64,000 nucleotides of DNA from Methanosphaera stadtmanae (lineage in GTDB: Archaea; Methanobacteriota; Methanobacteria; Methanobacteriales; Methanobacteriaceae): positions 1 to 64,000 of the forward strand of contig SUTR01000002.1 in assembly GCA_015062825.1 (NCBI GenBank). Reading direction: 5' to 3'. Position numbers and translations under genes: made by a program. The notes under the pieces are model-generated. The model had not been told where the DNA came from. It did no database searches and worked only from the letters and a program-made list of their open reading frames with translations. Positions 44,748-55,074 of the stretch are shown here, piece after piece. Within the stretch, counting starts at the first letter, position 1; every line of letters begins with the position of its first letter.

Positions 44748-46634
44748 ATGGAAAAATTAGAATTTAAAGATTTAAACATATCACCCGAAATACAGAAAGC
44801 AATTGAAGATATAGGTTTTGAAGAAGCCACACCCATCCAATCACTAGCAATACCGAAGATATTAGCACATAAGGACGTGACAGGACAAGCACAGACTGGT
44901 ACTGGTAAAACAGCAGCATTTGGAATACCTCTTCTTGAAAATCTCGACAGCAATGATAAAAGATTACAGGCAATTATCCTATGTCCTACAAGAGAACTAG
45001 CAATACAGGTAGCAGAAGAATTAAGAAAACTATCAACATACCTTCCAAAGATAAATGTACTACCAGTATATGGTGGACAGCCAATAGAAAGACAGATCAA
45101 AGCATTGCATAAAGGAATACAAGTAATCATAGGAACACCAGGACGTGTAATGGATCATATAGATCGTAAAACAATAGATCTTACAAATGTTAAAACAGTC
45201 ATATTAGATGAAGCAGATGAAATGCTTGACATGGGTTTTAGAGAAGATATAGAATATATAGTCGAAGACATACCATATGAAAGACAATTTTTACTCTTCA
45301 GTGCAACATTACCTGATGAAATACTGCAATTATCCAAAAGATACCAGAACAATCCCGAAATAGTTAAGGTTACCCAACATGAACTAACAACTCCCGATGT
45401 AGAACAGAAATACTTTGAAGTCAAGGAGGACATGAAACTAGAACTACTTTCAAGACTTCTTGACCTTAATGACTTTGACCTATCATTAGTATTCTGTAAT
45501 ACAAAAAGAAAGGTGGATAAATTAGTAAGTCATCTGCAAATAAGAGGATATCTAGCCGATGGATTACATGGAGACCTAACACAAAATCAAAGAGACCGCG
45601 TAATGGGTAAATTTAAGAATGGAAATCTGGAGATACTAGTTGCAACTGATGTAGCAGCACGTGGAATTGACGTAAGTGGAGTGGAAGCAGTATTTAACTT
45701 TGACATTCCAAATGACAATGAATACTATGTACATCGTATTGGAAGAACAGGTCGTGCAGGAAAAACAGGTAAAGCATTTAGCTTTGTATCAGGACGTGAA
45801 ATATATCAACTAAGAGATATTCAAAGATATGCAAAAACCAAGATTGAACAGGCACCAATTCCATCACTTAGTGATGTAGAGGAAGTCAAAAAAGACAACT
45901 TTATAGAACAGCTAAAAACCAAAATCAATACAGAAGACATATCCAAGGAAATATACATCATAGAAAAACTCATAGAAGAAGAATACAACTCAATTGACAT
46001 AGCAGCAACACTTCTTAAAGAAATAATTAATGAAGGCAAGATTGCAGAAGAAGAATTTGGTGATACACAGGCACATGAAGGATTTGTAAGATTCTTTATG
46101 ACAGTAGGTAGAAAACAGGACATGACAGTGTCTGTTATAATTAATGCAATCCATGAAAAGACAGGCCTTAACGGTCATCAAATAGGAAGCATTGACATAT
46201 TTGATAATTTTTCATTTGTTGAAATACCAACAGCAAATGCTAGTGACTTCTACCGTTTCATGGGAGAAACACATATTGAAAATAAGCATGTACATATAGA
46301 ACCTGCAAAACCAAGAGAAAACTCTGACAAGGGACATAATACAAACTTTGATAAGAAGAAAAACTACAGTAACAAGCACAGATTTAGAAAAAATCATCCA
46401 AATAAAAAGTTCAATCCACGTCGTGGAGAATACAACAACCATTCCAATTACAACAATCAAAACTACAACAAATCAAATTACAACAGAAAACCAAACTATA
46501 GAAACAACCGACGCAATGATTATAATAATTATAACAACAATAATCATAGAAACAACAATTACAACAACAAGCGTCATCAATACAATAACTATGATGATTA
46601 TGACAGCTATGATGACTATTCAAGATATGACTAA
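44748..46634 (+). CDS. DEAD-box RNA helicase with Asn/Tyr/Arg-rich C-terminal tail
   Basis: TPIQSLAIPKILAHKDVTGQAQTGTGKTAAFGIPLL, VILDEADEMLDMGF, LFSATLP, HRIGRTGRAGKTG; DbpA-like RNA-binding segment then low-complexity tail. Confidence 0.95.
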   Translation: MEKLEFKDLNISPEIQKAIEDIGFEEATPIQSLAIPKILAHKDVTGQAQTGTGKTAAFGIPLLENLDSNDKRLQAIILCPTRELAIQVAEELRKLSTYLPKINVLPVYGGQPIERQIKALHKGIQVIIGTPGRVMDHIDRKTIDLTNVKTVILDEADEMLDMGFREDIEYIVEDIPYERQFLLFSATLPDEILQLSKRYQNNPEIVKVTQHELTTPDVEQKYFEVKEDMKLELLSRLLDLNDFDLSLVFCNTKRKVDKLVSHLQIRGYLADGLHGDLTQNQRDRVMGKFKNGNLEILVATDVAARGIDVSGVEAVFNFDIPNDNEYYVHRIGRTGRAGKTGKAFSFVSGREIYQLRDIQRYAKTKIEQAPIPSLSDVEEVKKDNFIEQLKTKINTEDISKEIYIIEKLIEEEYNSIDIAATLLKEIINEGKIAEEEFGDTQAHEGFVRFFMTVGRKQDMTVSVIINAIHEKTGLNGHQIGSIDIFDNFSFVEIPTANASDFYRFMGETHIENKHVHIEPAKPRENSDKGHNTNFDKKKNYSNKHRFRKNHPNKKFNPRRGEYNNHSNYNNQNYNKSNYNRKPNYRNNRRNDYNNYNNNNHRNNNYNNKRHQYNNYDDYDSYDDYSRYD

Positions 46635-46719
46635 ACTCCCCTATTTTTTCCCTTTTTTTAACCAACCACATAGAAATATCTAAAAAAAGATATAACAAAT
46701 AAACTCGAAGGAATATACT

Positions 46720-47448
46720 ATGAATAAGAAGATAAAAATAGTTTTATGTATAATACTAGCTTTATTGATTGTTTCAATTGGATTTGGTGTATATTATGTT
46801 AATGATTATTATCATGCAGAAAGCAGTATTGCCCATTATCTTGAAGGAAATGAAAACATAACAGTAGAAAAGATAAACAATGGTTATTATCTTGATGGAC
46901 CAGGCAACGATTCTGCATTAATATTTTATCCAGGTGCAAAGGTAGAGTATACTGCATATATGCCCTTGTTGATGAATCTTTCAAATAATGGAGTTGATTG
47001 TTTCCTAGTGGAGATGCCATTTAATATTGCATTTTTTGGAAAGGACCGTGCAGATGAAATAATAAGTAATGACTCATACCATCATAACAACTGGTATATA
47101 TCAGGCCATTCCCTTGGAGGAACTGTCGCATCAGATTATGCATCCTGCAACTCTAATCGTTTGAAGGGAATTATATTAGTTGCATCATATCCAAATAGCA
47201 ATATTACAACCCCGGTATTAATGGTATATGGAACCAATGACAATGTGTTAAATAAGAAAAATCTCAAAGAATCAAAAGAATACATTAAAGGAGAATTGGA
47301 TGAGATTATAATTGATGGAGCAAATCATGCCCAGTTTGGATTCTATGGAAAACAAAATAAGGACGGTATTGCAGGTATTTCACAAGATGAACAAATCAAC
47401 CAGACTGTAAATTACATGTTAGAATTCATCAACAAAACATCAGCATAA
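46720..47448 (+). CDS. Alpha/beta hydrolase
   Basis: N-terminal TM; ALIFYPGAKVEYTAYMPLL; nucleophile elbow ISGHSLGGTVASDYA; GANHAQFGFYG. Confidence 0.85.
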   Translation: MNKKIKIVLCIILALLIVSIGFGVYYVNDYYHAESSIAHYLEGNENITVEKINNGYYLDGPGNDSALIFYPGAKVEYTAYMPLLMNLSNNGVDCFLVEMPFNIAFFGKDRADEIISNDSYHHNNWYISGHSLGGTVASDYASCNSNRLKGIILVASYPNSNITTPVLMVYGTNDNVLNKKNLKESKEYIKGELDEIIIDGANHAQFGFYGKQNKDGIAGISQDEQINQTVNYMLEFINKTSA

Positions 47449-47512
47449 TTGAATTACAATTGTCATTCAAAATCAAAAAAAGATAAAATGATTGGAGGTT
47501 AAAAGAAGATTT

Positions 47513-48385
47513 TTATAGGGATTTAATGTGTTGTGCTATTGTTTGTGCAACACTTATTCCTGAAACTTCACTTTTAAGTGTGTTTGTTGCCTGAAGGTTA
47601 TCTGCACCTGCGGCATTGATTTTTAAAATAGCATCATTTACAAGTACAGGATGTACACAGTATACATCCACTGCTGTTGCTCCTTGTTCTTTTAGTATTT
47701 CAATAGCATTAACTATTGTTCCACCAGTACTTATGATATCATCAATTATAACAACACGTCTATTATCTATGGATATATTTTTTGTTTTGGTCTCAACGAC
47801 TTCCGGTGATAACCTTACCTTTTCAAGATAATCATAATCAGTATCCAATACTTCAGCTATTTCCTTTGCAAAGTTTATCGCACCCTTATCTGGTGCTAGT
47901 ACTACTGGTTTGTCCTCTGTTGTTTGAGCAATGTATTCAGCTATTGCAGGCATTGCAGATAGGTTATCTACTGGTATGTCATATAAGTCACATATGCTCT
48001 GTTCATGTAAATTTATACTGATTACTCTTTTTGCACCCATTGCCTGAATTAGTCTTGCAGTAGCCTTAGCAGATATGCATTCAACATCCTTAAATCTGCG
48101 TTCTTGACGGCTGTATCCAAGATAAGGTGATACAACGATTATATCCTCAACATTCATATCGCTAAGTGTGTCTAATATGAAGAACAACTCCATCATATTT
48201 TCATCTTGAGGATAACCTGTTGACTGTACAACTATTACCCTTTCATCAGGTGCTATTTCATCCTTAATCCTATAATATCTTTCTCCATCCGGAAACTTCT
48301 TTGTTTCAACATGACATAGTTTTTCATCTAATTTTTCTGCAACTTCACCAGCAAGAGCCTGTGAAGCAGATCCTCCAATTATCAT
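47513..48385 (-). CDS. prs: Ribose-phosphate pyrophosphokinase
   Basis: KKFPDGERYYRI, VSPYLGYSRQERRFKDVECISAKATARLIQAMGAKRVISINLHEQSI, RVVIIDDIISTGGTIVNAIE. Confidence 0.96.
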   Translation of the reverse strand: MIIGGSASQALAGEVAEKLDEKLCHVETKKFPDGERYYRIKDEIAPDERVIVVQSTGYPQDENMMELFFILDTLSDMNVEDIIVVSPYLGYSRQERRFKDVECISAKATARLIQAMGAKRVISINLHEQSICDLYDIPVDNLSAMPAIAEYIAQTTEDKPVVLAPDKGAINFAKEIAEVLDTDYDYLEKVRLSPEVVETKTKNISIDNRRVVIIDDIISTGGTIVNAIEILKEQGATAVDVYCVHPVLVNDAILKINAAGADNLQATNTLKSEVSGISVAQTIAQHIKSL

Positions 48386-48894
48386 AATTAATTCTCTCCT
48401 AATATGATGTATTTTAAAAAAATTTTAAAAGCTAATTATATTATAATTATGATGTTCATAGACTAAATAATTTTATATTAAATATATTATGAATTCCAAA
48501 ACATCGAAGCATATACCATTTGCCATAAATAATTATAGACATTAAAATATTCATTTCATTTAAACAAGCTTGGAAAGAAACAAATAACCAAATATAATAG
48601 TATTTATAAATTAGAAAATTGTTTAATAAGATATCTGTACTTTTTTCCAATTTATCTTAATAAGAAATCCATTTAATTATGAGTGACATCACAGAAAATC
48701 ACTTATCTTTCAAATGAAAAAAAGAATTTAAAAAAAAAATATATATTTACCATATCATACTTTAGGGGTAGAATAGTAATAAGAATAAAGATAATATTAA
48801 TATAATGACATATATAATAGTGATAAAATAATTGAAATAAAAAAAAATAATTTTTTAAAAAGAAAAAGAATATTTATAACAATGGAGTTTAAAC

Positions 48895-49272
48895 ATGCAT
48901 GAATTAGCTATGGCAAGCAGTATAGTAGATGCTATACTTAATACTGCTAAAAAGAATGATGCAATAAAGGTAACAGAAGCTGTCTTGGAAATAGGGGATA
49001 TGACTATGCTCAACCCTGAACAACTTAGATTTATGATGAGTATTCTAAGCGAAGACACAATGCTAGAAGATGCTGAAATAATCATTAACATGATTCCAAT
49101 AGAAATAGAATGTGAATCATGTGGATTCCAGGGAGAATCAAAATCTGATGAAAATCAGGACCATTTAATGGCTGTAGCAAGATGTCCAGAATGTGAAAAT
49201 ACACAAGTACATGTAATAAAAGGACAAGAATGTAATGTTAAAACGATAAAAATAGAAAAAGAGGATGAATAA
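48895..49272 (+). CDS. hypA: Hydrogenase nickel incorporation protein HypA
   Basis: [33 protein letters not shown]...[27 protein letters not shown]. Confidence 0.95.
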   Translation: MHELAMASSIVDAILNTAKKNDAIKVTEAVLEIGDMTMLNPEQLRFMMSILSEDTMLEDAEIIINMIPIEIECESCGFQGESKSDENQDHLMAVARCPECENTQVHVIKGQECNVKTIKIEKEDE

Positions 49273-49930
49273 TATGCATATTGTAGCAAGTGTTGAAGTG
49301 GAACAGGATATTATACAAGCAAATGATAAGTTAGCTTATAAAAATCGTAAAGCATTAGATGAAAAAGGAATATTTGCAGTAGATTTAGTAGGTGCTGTAG
49401 GTTCTGGTAAAACATCACTGCTTGAAGTACTTGTAGAAAAGATGGATGAAGATATTGCAGTTATTGCAGGAGACATATTGAGTAAATTTGATACAAAAAG
49501 AATAGAGGCAAAAAATGTACCTGTAAAAGGATTAAATACAGGTAAAGAATGCCACCTTGATGCACACCTTGTAGGACATGCACTAGAAGATCTACCCCTT
49601 GATGATGCAGAGGTCTTATTCATTGAAAATGTTGGAAATCTCATATGTCCTGCAGACTTTAACCTAGGAGTACATGTAAGATGCGTAATAATTAGTGTAA
49701 CCGAAGGAGATGACACTGCAGAGAAACATCCAATGATCTTTAAGACAGCGGACATGGCAATAGTAAATAAGGTTGACTTGGCAGAAGCTGTAGGAGCAGA
49801 TGCTGATAAAATGGTAGATGACATAAACACAATCAACCCAGACATTCCAGTAGTAAAATGCAGCCTTAAAACTGGTGAAGGAGTAGATGAAATCATAGAC
49901 CTATTCAGAAAATTCAAAGATGAAAAATAA
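49265..49930 (+). CDS. hypB: Hydrogenase nickel incorporation GTPase HypB
   Basis: [72 protein letters not shown]. Confidence 0.96.
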   Translation: MNNMHIVASVEVEQDIIQANDKLAYKNRKALDEKGIFAVDLVGAVGSGKTSLLEVLVEKMDEDIAVIAGDILSKFDTKRIEAKNVPVKGLNTGKECHLDAHLVGHALEDLPLDDAEVLFIENVGNLICPADFNLGVHVRCVIISVTEGDDTAEKHPMIFKTADMAIVNKVDLAEAVGADADKMVDDINTINPDIPVVKCSLKTGEGVDEIIDLFRKFKDEK

Positions 49931-49989
49931 GATTATTAACTTAACCCCCCACATCTTTAACTTTTTTTTTAAATAAAAAGGCGATAAAA

Positions 49990-51030
49990 ATGAAAGTATG
50001 GATAGATATTGTAAACGCACCCCATGTACGATTCTTTAATGGAATAATAAAAAGACTGAAAGCAGATGGACATGAAGTACTGATAACTGCACGTGACTTC
50101 TCAAACATACATGACTTGCTTGAGATTTTTAATCAGGAATACATATCCATTGGGGATCATGGAGTAACACTTGAAGAAAAACTACTATCCAGTACAAAAC
50201 GTGCATATGAACTATCCCAATTCATAAAAGACCAAGACGTTGATATTGCAATATCCAAACATTCAATAGAAATGCCAAGAGTAGCATTTGGACTTGGAAT
50301 ACCTAATATTTTCATATTAGACAATGAACATGCAATAGCTGCAAACAAACTTACACTCCCATTAACTAGTAAACTGATAATACCAGAAATATTTGATGTA
50401 TGGAATACCATAAAATTTGGAGCAGATGCAAATAATATCATAAGATACAATGGTACCTGTGAGGTTACACATCTTGAAGACTTTGAGTATAATCCAAACA
50501 TACTAGAAGATCTGGGATTGGAATTGAAAAATGATAAGATAATACTTATGAGACCAGAACCTTCACTTGCATCATATCTGGATGCAGATTGTACAAAATC
50601 AGTATTAACACCAATAGTTGAAGAACTTAAAGAGACAGCAGACATACTAATCATTCCAAGATTCAGAACACAGGGAGAAATATTTGATGATATTGAGAAT
50701 GTACATATAATAAAGACACCTGTAGACACATTTAGTCTTATGAAAAAGGCAGATCTGGTAATAGGAGCTGGAGGAACAATGAACAGAGAAGCAGCACTAC
50801 TTGGAACACCAGTAATATCCTGCTATCCCGGAAGACAATTATCTGTAGATAATTATTATATCAACAAGGGATTAATGAATCGTTCAACAAGCCTTGATGA
50901 AATAATTACACTAAGTAAAACATTACTTGAAAAGCCACACAACAATAATCCATTAAAAACAGATAATCTTATTGATTTAATTGTAGATGAAATATATAAG
51001 ACATATCAAGAAAAAAAGATAGTGGACTAA
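49990..51030 (+). CDS. DUF354 family protein (glycosyltransferase-like fold)
   Basis: MKVWIDIVNAPHVRFFNGIIKRLKADGHEVLITARDFSNIHDLL; DLVIGAGGTMNREAALLGTPVISCYPGR. Confidence 0.88.
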   Translation: MKVWIDIVNAPHVRFFNGIIKRLKADGHEVLITARDFSNIHDLLEIFNQEYISIGDHGVTLEEKLLSSTKRAYELSQFIKDQDVDIAISKHSIEMPRVAFGLGIPNIFILDNEHAIAANKLTLPLTSKLIIPEIFDVWNTIKFGADANNIIRYNGTCEVTHLEDFEYNPNILEDLGLELKNDKIILMRPEPSLASYLDADCTKSVLTPIVEELKETADILIIPRFRTQGEIFDDIENVHIIKTPVDTFSLMKKADLVIGAGGTMNREAALLGTPVISCYPGRQLSVDNYYINKGLMNRSTSLDEIITLSKTLLEKPHNNNPLKTDNLIDLIVDEIYKTYQEKKIVD

Positions 51031-51096
51031 TCGGGAGTTGAACCCGAGGCCTCCGCCATGCCAAGGCGACACTCTACCAAGCTGAGCTATTAGCCC
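51023..51096 (-). tRNA. tRNA-Ala (GGC)
   Basis: Reverse complement GGGCTAATAGCTCAGCTTGGTAGAGTGTCGCCTTGGCATGGCGGAGGCCTCGGGTTCAACTCCCGATTAGTCCA; anticodon loop TTGGCAT; G3:U70 alanine identity pair. Confidence 0.95.
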
Positions 51097-51220
51097 ATAA
51101 TATATTTGTATCATTAAATGATACAATTAATATTTATAACAATAGCACTATTTAAAATTACTCATTAAAATAAACACCCAAACTAATTTTATATAGGATA
51201 CAATTCTGAAGTGAATAATT

Positions 51221-51373
51221 ATGAAAATAGAAACTAGATTAAACCCACAACTAGAAACAATAATACCAACAACATTCCTAGAAAAATACAACCTAGAAGA
51301 AGGAGACATAATTGAATGGAATGAAAATGAGAATGGAGAAATCACAATCAAATTCAGGAAGTCGAACTTGTAG
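51221..51373 (+). CDS. AbrB/SpoVT-type small DNA-binding protein
   Basis: 50-aa ORF not in the supplied track: MKIETRLNPQLETIIPTTFLEKYNLEEGDIIEWNENENGEITIKFRKSNL; swapped-hairpin AbrB-like pattern. Confidence 0.65.
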   Translation: MKIETRLNPQLETIIPTTFLEKYNLEEGDIIEWNENENGEITIKFRKSNL

Positions 51374-51457
51374 ATTCCTATTTAATTCAAGTAATAATAA
51401 TGAAATTCGGATAACTAATGTAATAACACAACAGCTAATCCCGGATTAAACATAGAA

Positions 51458-53185
51458 TTAATTAAATGTTTTACAGATTTCCATTGCATCTTCATAATCT
51501 CTATTTACAATCTTAGCAAATAATTCATTATATGAATCAGGACATAGATTTCTATTAAGCAATACTTTAAATAATGGATATCCCTCATCAAATATTTCAA
51601 CATATTCATCAAAGGGTATTTTTTGATTAAATACATTTAACCTTAGCATATACATAATTTTACTATATAATACATTTTCTATGAAAATATTTTCAATATT
51701 CTTTTGCTTGCTAATTTTGTACATCATATTATATGATTTTAATCTACCCATTCTTGTTGAATGATTTGAAATGTATGATACTGATGGATTCTTATCTTTA
51801 TTTCTTCTTAAATTGTGGTTGTAGATACAGTTTGGTATGAATACTGTTTTTTTAGAATTGACCATTGCATCAAATAGGAAATAACTGTCTTCTGCCGGAA
51901 TATATTCAGGAAATGTTATTTTATTTTCTTTGATAAAATGTACATTGAATAGTTTATTGGTAACGGAATATTCTTTCAGGATAAATGGATAATCCCTAAC
52001 ATCATTTATTATTAATTCTTCAGATGCTTCATAGTATTTCATTAATTCAGGTATTATCACATGTTCTAGTTCATATTTTTCTTTGTCTTGCGTTGAATCT
52101 CTTTCAATCAAATGTGTTCCAAATACCATGTCGGCTTCATGTTCTATTATTTTATTGAGTAATATTTCACAGGCATCCTGAATCAGGACATCATCTGAAT
52201 CTAAAAACAATACATAATCGCTAGATACATAATTAAGGCCTTTATTTCTAGGTCTTCCAGCAAACAAGCTATTTTTATCAGTACTGAGTATTTTTATATT
52301 ATCATAGTTATTTTTTAATTCTATGAGTATATTTAAACTATTATCCGTTGAACAGTCATCTACGAATATTATTTCTATCTTGTTAAATATGCTTTGATTC
52401 AATATGGACAGGAAACATTTTTCAATATAATTTTGAGTATTATATACAGGTATTATTATAGTCATTAAGTATTGTTTACTGTTGAATTGAATTTTCTCTA
52501 ACAATTGAGCGTTATTATTTGTTAACAGATACTCATATTTATTATAGTTACTGTCTAATTTTATATTGTTATATTGTGCTTGTTTTTGTAAGTAATGAAT
52601 TTTTTCTAAATTAACCTCATTGTCCTTTAACAATGCTTCATTTTGTTTATTTATCACAGCGACTGTATCTGTTAACTGTTTATTCTGATTCTCCAAGTTA
52701 CTTATTTTTTCTATTATATTATCATATTCGTTTATCTTGGACTTTAAATCGGCATTTTCAGATTCAAGGTGTTTAATGGTATCATTCAACTGTTTATTCT
52801 GAATCTCCACAGAATTAACCATATCACCTATCTTATCATATTCTACCATTCTAGAATTAAGATTATTATTTTCAGATTCAAGGTGTTTAATGGTATCATT
52901 CAACTGTTTATTCTGAATCTCCACAGAATTAACCATATCACCTATCTTATCATATTCCTTTATTCTGGAATTAAGATTTGCATTTTCAGATTCCAGATAA
53001 GTGAGTTTATCATTTTGTTTCTTTAGCTTATTTATTTCCTGATTTTTATGGTATATTTGAAATCTATTATTTCTTAGTAATAAAGTGTTTTTTCTATTAG
53101 TTTCTACCAATTCTTCATATGAATTTTTATAAAATACATATGCTTTACTTCTATTTAATATTATTTCCTTAATACGATCAATCAT
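51458..53185 (-). CDS. Family 2 glycosyltransferase with N-terminal coiled coil
   Basis: LMTIIIPVYNTQNYIEKCFLSILNQSIFNKIEIIFVDDCSTDNSLNIL; FLDSDDVLI; N-terminal heptad-like repeats. Confidence 0.92.
   Translation of the reverse strand: MIDRIKEIILNRSKAYVFYKNSYEELVETNRKNTLLLRNNRFQIYHKNQEINKLKKQNDKLTYLESENANLNSRIKEYDKIGDMVNSVEIQNKQLNDTIKHLESENNNLNSRMVEYDKIGDMVNSVEIQNKQLNDTIKHLESENADLKSKINEYDNIIEKISNLENQNKQLTDTVAVINKQNEALLKDNEVNLEKIHYLQKQAQYNNIKLDSNYNKYEYLLTNNNAQLLEKIQFNSKQYLMTIIIPVYNTQNYIEKCFLSILNQSIFNKIEIIFVDDCSTDNSLNILIELKNNYDNIKILSTDKNSLFAGRPRNKGLNYVSSDYVLFLDSDDVLIQDACEILLNKIIEHEADMVFGTHLIERDSTQDKEKYELEHVIIPELMKYYEASEELIINDVRDYPFILKEYSVTNKLFNVHFIKENKITFPEYIPAEDSYFLFDAMVNSKKTVFIPNCIYNHNLRRNKDKNPSVSYISNHSTRMGRLKSYNMMYKISKQKNIENIFIENVLYSKIMYMLRLNVFNQKIPFDEYVEIFDEGYPLFKVLLNRNLCPDSYNELFAKIVNRDYEDAMEICKTFN
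52755..52957. repeat. Perfect 89-bp direct repeat (period 114 bp = 38 aa) within the glycosyltransferase coiled-coil region
   Basis: ttttcagattcaaggtgtttaatgg...cctatcttatcatattc at 52755-52843 and 52869-52957. Confidence 0.93.
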
Positions 53186-53195
53186 CTAAAACACC

Positions 53196-54419
53196 TTATT
53201 TCTTTTGGTAATTTTTTTTAAATGTCTGGTAATCCTCTGATAGCATTATTGATTCATAAAATTTTTTATGTAATCCCGTTAAATAGATATTTAAATCTTC
53301 ATCCATTTTATACTCATTTCTAAATTTATTTATCATTTTCTTTGATTTGATGAAATATTCTTCCTTGAATTCTTCATTGATAAAACTATATTTATTGCAA
53401 AAGATTTTAAATAGATATTTTAATAATTCCTTTTTATAAATAGAATATATTGAATTTTTTTTAAATACCAATAATATGTATTCGATTATTTGAATTGTGC
53501 CCAGTTCTACTTTATTTGCAAGCTGTGTTATGGAAGTGTCTCTTTTACGATAGTTATAATAATATTCATCAATGAAATAAATTCTATCTGCATGTATCAT
53601 GGTTTCATAAAAAAATGGTTCATCTTGATGAATTAACTTTTCCACAAATTTTACATTTATATTATCTAAAAATGATTTGAGATATAGTTTGTTCCATGGA
53701 ACTACATTAAATTTGAATAAATCATTTCGTTTAATATCATCTATACTGAATAATCTGTTAAGATAATATGTAAGATGTTCCATGACAAAATAATTCCCCT
53801 TATCAAATTCATGATGCTCACTCATATAATTAAGATTTTTAAACATTAGAATTTGTGTCTTATTTGTTTGAGCCATTTCATAGATGTTTTTTAAAGAATT
53901 TGGATCTATCCAATCATCAGAATCCATAAAGTAGATATATTTCCCTTTTGCCTGTTTTAATCCATAATTTCGACATCCACCCGAACCATGTTTTTCTTTC
54001 ATATGAAAACAGTATATGTTGGAATGTTTTTGTGAATAATAATTTAATACATCTCTTGTTGAATCAGTTGAGAGATCATCCACACATATTATTTCTATAT
54101 CATCCATTTCTTGATTTAATATGCTGTTTATACAATCATGAATGTAGTTTTCAACATTATATGTGGGAATGATTATAGATATTGAAATGTCAAATTCATG
54201 AATATTATTATATAAAACATCAATAATGTATCTGAAATACTTATTAAAATAATAATATGCCAAAGCATTGTCTTCTTTACTTATTAACCTATTAATATTT
54301 GTCATGTTCTCTTTTATAGGAATTAATTCATCTTCAGTAGTTATTTTTATCTTGTTAAAATTAATTTCCTGTAGATTCTGTGATAATAAGTCTATGTATT
54401 CGGTTTTATTATTTTCCAA
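53196..54419 (-). CDS. Family 2 glycosyltransferase (likely C-terminal part of a split gene)
   Basis: ISIIIPTYNVENYIHDCINSILNQEMDDIEIICVDDLSTDSTRDVL, YFMDSDDWIDPNSL. Reading frame extends upstream to about 54520. Confidence 0.9.
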   Translation of the reverse strand: MENNKTEYIDLLSQNLQEINFNKIKITTEDELIPIKENMTNINRLISKEDNALAYYYFNKYFRYIIDVLYNNIHEFDISISIIIPTYNVENYIHDCINSILNQEMDDIEIICVDDLSTDSTRDVLNYYSQKHSNIYCFHMKEKHGSGGCRNYGLKQAKGKYIYFMDSDDWIDPNSLKNIYEMAQTNKTQILMFKNLNYMSEHHEFDKGNYFVMEHLTYYLNRLFSIDDIKRNDLFKFNVVPWNKLYLKSFLDNINVKFVEKLIHQDEPFFYETMIHADRIYFIDEYYYNYRKRDTSITQLANKVELGTIQIIEYILLVFKKNSIYSIYKKELLKYLFKIFCNKYSFINEEFKEEYFIKSKKMINKFRNEYKMDEDLNIYLTGLHKKFYESIMLSEDYQTFKKNYQKK

Positions 54420-54489
54420 TAGTTTCTTAGTAATTTGTGATATTACTGTTAGATATTCCGTGATGTCAGTTATTTCTTTAATTTTTTCT

Positions 54490-55074
54490 TCAGTATCGGT
54501 TGACGTGATTTTTTTTATTAGTTAAGATATAGTTTTCTATATTTAATGTGATGTCTGTCAATAAGATTAATTCATAGTAGGGAATATTTTTTATCTGTTC
54601 AAAATCAAGAGAATTTATTAAATAATCCCTTAGGAATACGCTTTCATAGAACATACCGGCATTATGAATATTTATCAGGTCTTCTCTGTAATTTTTTGGA
54701 TAGTCCTCTTTGTTATTTGTCTTTTTATATTGAATAAGTTGAGAATTATTTTTTTCTAATTGTTTGATTAAATTTGATAAAATGGTCGTATTTGAAAATT
54801 CATCACCTATTCTCATAAAATAAATATAGTTTCCATTTGATTGTTTTAATGACCTAGTTAGATATATATTTGAATCATCTTCAAAAGTAGGGATGAATTC
54901 TATCTTGTTATTATATAACAATTTTTCAATATTAACATAATCCATCACAGATTCTGAACATAATATTTCGAAATCCTGAAAAGTTTGATTTTTTATCGAA
55001 TAAATTGTATTGTTTATACTATTTTTATCTATTTTATTCATGACCACCAATACAATCGATAATTTAACCATCAA
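54490..55074 (-). CDS. Glycosyltransferase-like N-terminal fragment (GT2-like)
   Basis: MVKLSIVLVVMNKIDKNSINNTIYSIKNQTFQDFEILC...GNYIYFMRIGDEF; ends just after a run of eight T (plus strand). Confidence 0.7.
   Translation of the reverse strand: MMVKLSIVLVVMNKIDKNSINNTIYSIKNQTFQDFEILCSESVMDYVNIEKLLYNNKIEFIPTFEDDSNIYLTRSLKQSNGNYIYFMRIGDEFSNTTILSNLIKQLEKNNSQLIQYKKTNNKEDYPKNYREDLINIHNAGMFYESVFLRDYLINSLDFEQIKNIPYYELILLTDITLNIENYILTNKKNHVNRY

Noticed and set aside
48456-48650. 64-aa minus-strand ORF between prs and hypA
   Set aside because: AT-rich intergenic ORF with no recognisable motif or RBS support.
51148-51351. 67-aa minus-strand ORF
   Set aside because: Overlaps antisense to the better supported AbrB-like small ORF at 51221-51373.
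52755-52957. CRISPR array
   Set aside because: Direct repeats are in-frame coding coiled-coil repeats, 89 bp with only one spacer-like interval; no cas genes seen in the window.
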